Part shown: one piece after another, positions 15,639 to 16,316 of the stretch
How the letters are laid out: each line of letters begins with the position of its first letter
Numbering within the stretch: position 1 is the stretch's first letter
Assembly (NCBI GenBank): GCA_934654815.1
Contig: CAKUGU010000047.1
Location: forward strand, 1-16,316
Length of the DNA: 16,316 bases
Source: an uncultured Ellagibacter sp.
GTDB lineage: Bacteria > Actinomycetota > Coriobacteriia > Coriobacteriales > Eggerthellaceae
Reading direction: 5' to 3'
Notes under the pieces: model-generated
Told to the model about the DNA's origin: nothing
The model's database searches: none
What the model saw: the letters and a program-made list of their open reading frames with translations, nothing else
Translations under genes and position numbers: made by a program

Positions 15639-15671
15639 AGGCGTTGCTCGACTGGTATTCGAGCAACGCCA
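15639..15671 (+). terminator. Hairpin between convergent genes, possible terminator
   Basis: GGCGTTGCTCG (15640-15650) and CGAGCAACGCC (15660-15670) pair perfectly over 11 bp, or 12 with A15651-T15659, around a 7-nt loop. Only ATTTGT follows on the plus strand and no T-run is present on the minus strand, so its strength as an intrinsic terminator is uncertain. The placement between the ends of two convergent genes fits a terminator. Confidence 0.5.
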
Positions 15672-15688
15672 TTTGTGGCAAAGGCTCC

Positions 15689-16294
15689 TTATGACGCGCT
15701 GCTCGTATAGGCATCCATAATCTGTTGAGCATAGTCTTGGTAGGCGTCGTAAAGTTTTTTTGCCCAGTCTTCGTAAGTGCTGTATGAGTCGCTCTTCTTT
15801 AATCGAAGCTCTGCCATCTTCGTCGTACCTTCTTCGTTGATCTTTGCGAGTTCTGTGACTTTTTCATTGCATAATTTCGCTTTGTCGTTGATGCTCCCGT
15901 GTGCTTCTGAATTGTATTCTTGCGCTAGTCGAGGTGCGGCCTTCGACATCAAATCGCAGTATTTGTCGTAGATGCCCTGATAAGTCGATAAATCGTAGCC
16001 TCTCTTTGAGGATTTGGCATTAGACTTCTGATGCTTGTCAACTAGCTCATCGAATTGCTTCTTCTTTTCCGCTGTCTCGGCTTCTGTTCGATGCGCGTCT
16101 CCGAGCAAATTGTTTGATACATCGAAGATGGCGATGCGCTTTGTATCTTTGGAGTCGACGAAAATCATCACCGGTTTTTGATTAAGAGTGCTCGATGAAC
16201 CCACCCAGCTTGCCCTGTTACAGGTCAACACATAATAATGGTTAGTTCCAATCTCAAATGCACGTCTTTGTGTACATGATGTGGGCTGATGCAT
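15689..16294 (-). CDS. Hypothetical helical protein, possibly 5'-truncated
   Basis: The minus strand from ATG 16294 encodes 201 residues that I do not recognise. The N-terminal quarter is mixed, with a short hydrophobic beta-like stretch (KPVMIFVD, 40-47; KRIAIFDV, 52-59). From about 66 the chain is polar, helical and rich in Lys, Glu, Ala, Asp and Tyr, with likely coiled-coil stretches (TEAETAEKKKQFDELVDKH, then VTELAKINEEGTTKMAELRL). It ends YDAYQDYAQQIMDAYTSSAS. No signal peptide or membrane helix is clear. A TGA stop lies immediately before the ATG in the same frame and no Shine-Dalgarno is visible there, so the N-terminus may be lost by a frameshift or the true start may be internal. GC is low (one line counts 40%), unlike the core genes, which hints at acquired DNA. 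It converges with the XRE gene. Confidence 0.55.
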   Translation of the reverse strand: MHQPTSCTQRRAFEIGTNHYYVLTCNRASWVGSSSTLNQKPVMIFVDSKDTKRIAIFDVSNNLLGDAHRTEAETAEKKKQFDELVDKHQKSNAKSSKRGYDLSTYQGIYDKYCDLMSKAAPRLAQEYNSEAHGSINDKAKLCNEKVTELAKINEEGTTKMAELRLKKSDSYSTYEDWAKKLYDAYQDYAQQIMDAYTSSAS

Positions 16295-16316
16295 TCAGTC
16301 TTGGAATTATGTCGTT

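Noticed and set aside
15621..15720. AGAGGAGG and AGGGGAGG followed by an ATG at 15691, as a tiny gene
   Set aside because: The frame closes after only nine codons and antisense overlaps the end of the minus-strand gene. The purine motifs are too far from the ATG.

Overview
The window is a high-GC chromosomal stretch, probably from an actinobacterium of class Coriobacteriia and most likely the Eggerthellaceae. This placement is inferred from three things: GC-rich codons in the core genes (one 60-base line of ftsH counts 73% GC), the tilS-maf-hpt-ftsH-folP order, and a cell-envelope protein with Pro-Tyr-Gly repeats. No rRNA, tRNA, CRISPR array, transposase or integrase was seen, and no gene-free stretch reaches 300 bases.

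Left part (1-4717). A repeat-tailed membrane protein runs off the left edge on the minus strand. It diverges from a YqhD/butanol-dehydrogenase-type iron-dependent alcohol dehydrogenase. Their shared 153-bp spacer carries a perfect 13-bp inverted repeat. The dehydrogenase converges on a minus-strand pair: a hybrid histidine kinase (Cache-like sensor, HisKA, HATPase, receiver) followed 13 bp later by a small PF04020 membrane protein.

Middle (4867-7230). Two plus-strand genes of clearly lower GC (lines of 38-53%) form an island, probably one operon. The first encodes a DUF4236 protein with a long unrecognised C-terminal part. The second encodes a three-helix membrane protein with an extracytoplasmic domain, a charged Lys/Glu/Ala coiled coil, a Ser linker and a terminal H-C-C-C metal-binding motif. 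This is the least understood part of the window.

Core right part (7300-15072). A compact plus-strand housekeeping run begins with an RNA m5U methyltransferase of the RlmC/RlmD type. It overlaps tilS by 4 nt, and tilS overlaps maf by 4 nt. Then come hpt, a terminator-like hairpin, ftsH, and a fused dihydropteroate synthase-HPPK gene started by TTG behind a strong Shine-Dalgarno. These genes serve rRNA modification, tRNA-Ile decoding, nucleotide-pool sanitation, purine salvage, membrane proteolysis and folate synthesis. The run ends at a 12-bp-stem intrinsic terminator.

Right end (15131-16316). Base composition drops again. A HipB-like XRE regulator has a TATAAT promoter inside an imperfect palindrome but no HipA partner after it. 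A minus-strand gene of unknown function, with no visible ribosome site and a stop codon directly before its ATG, faces it across an 11-12 bp hairpin.
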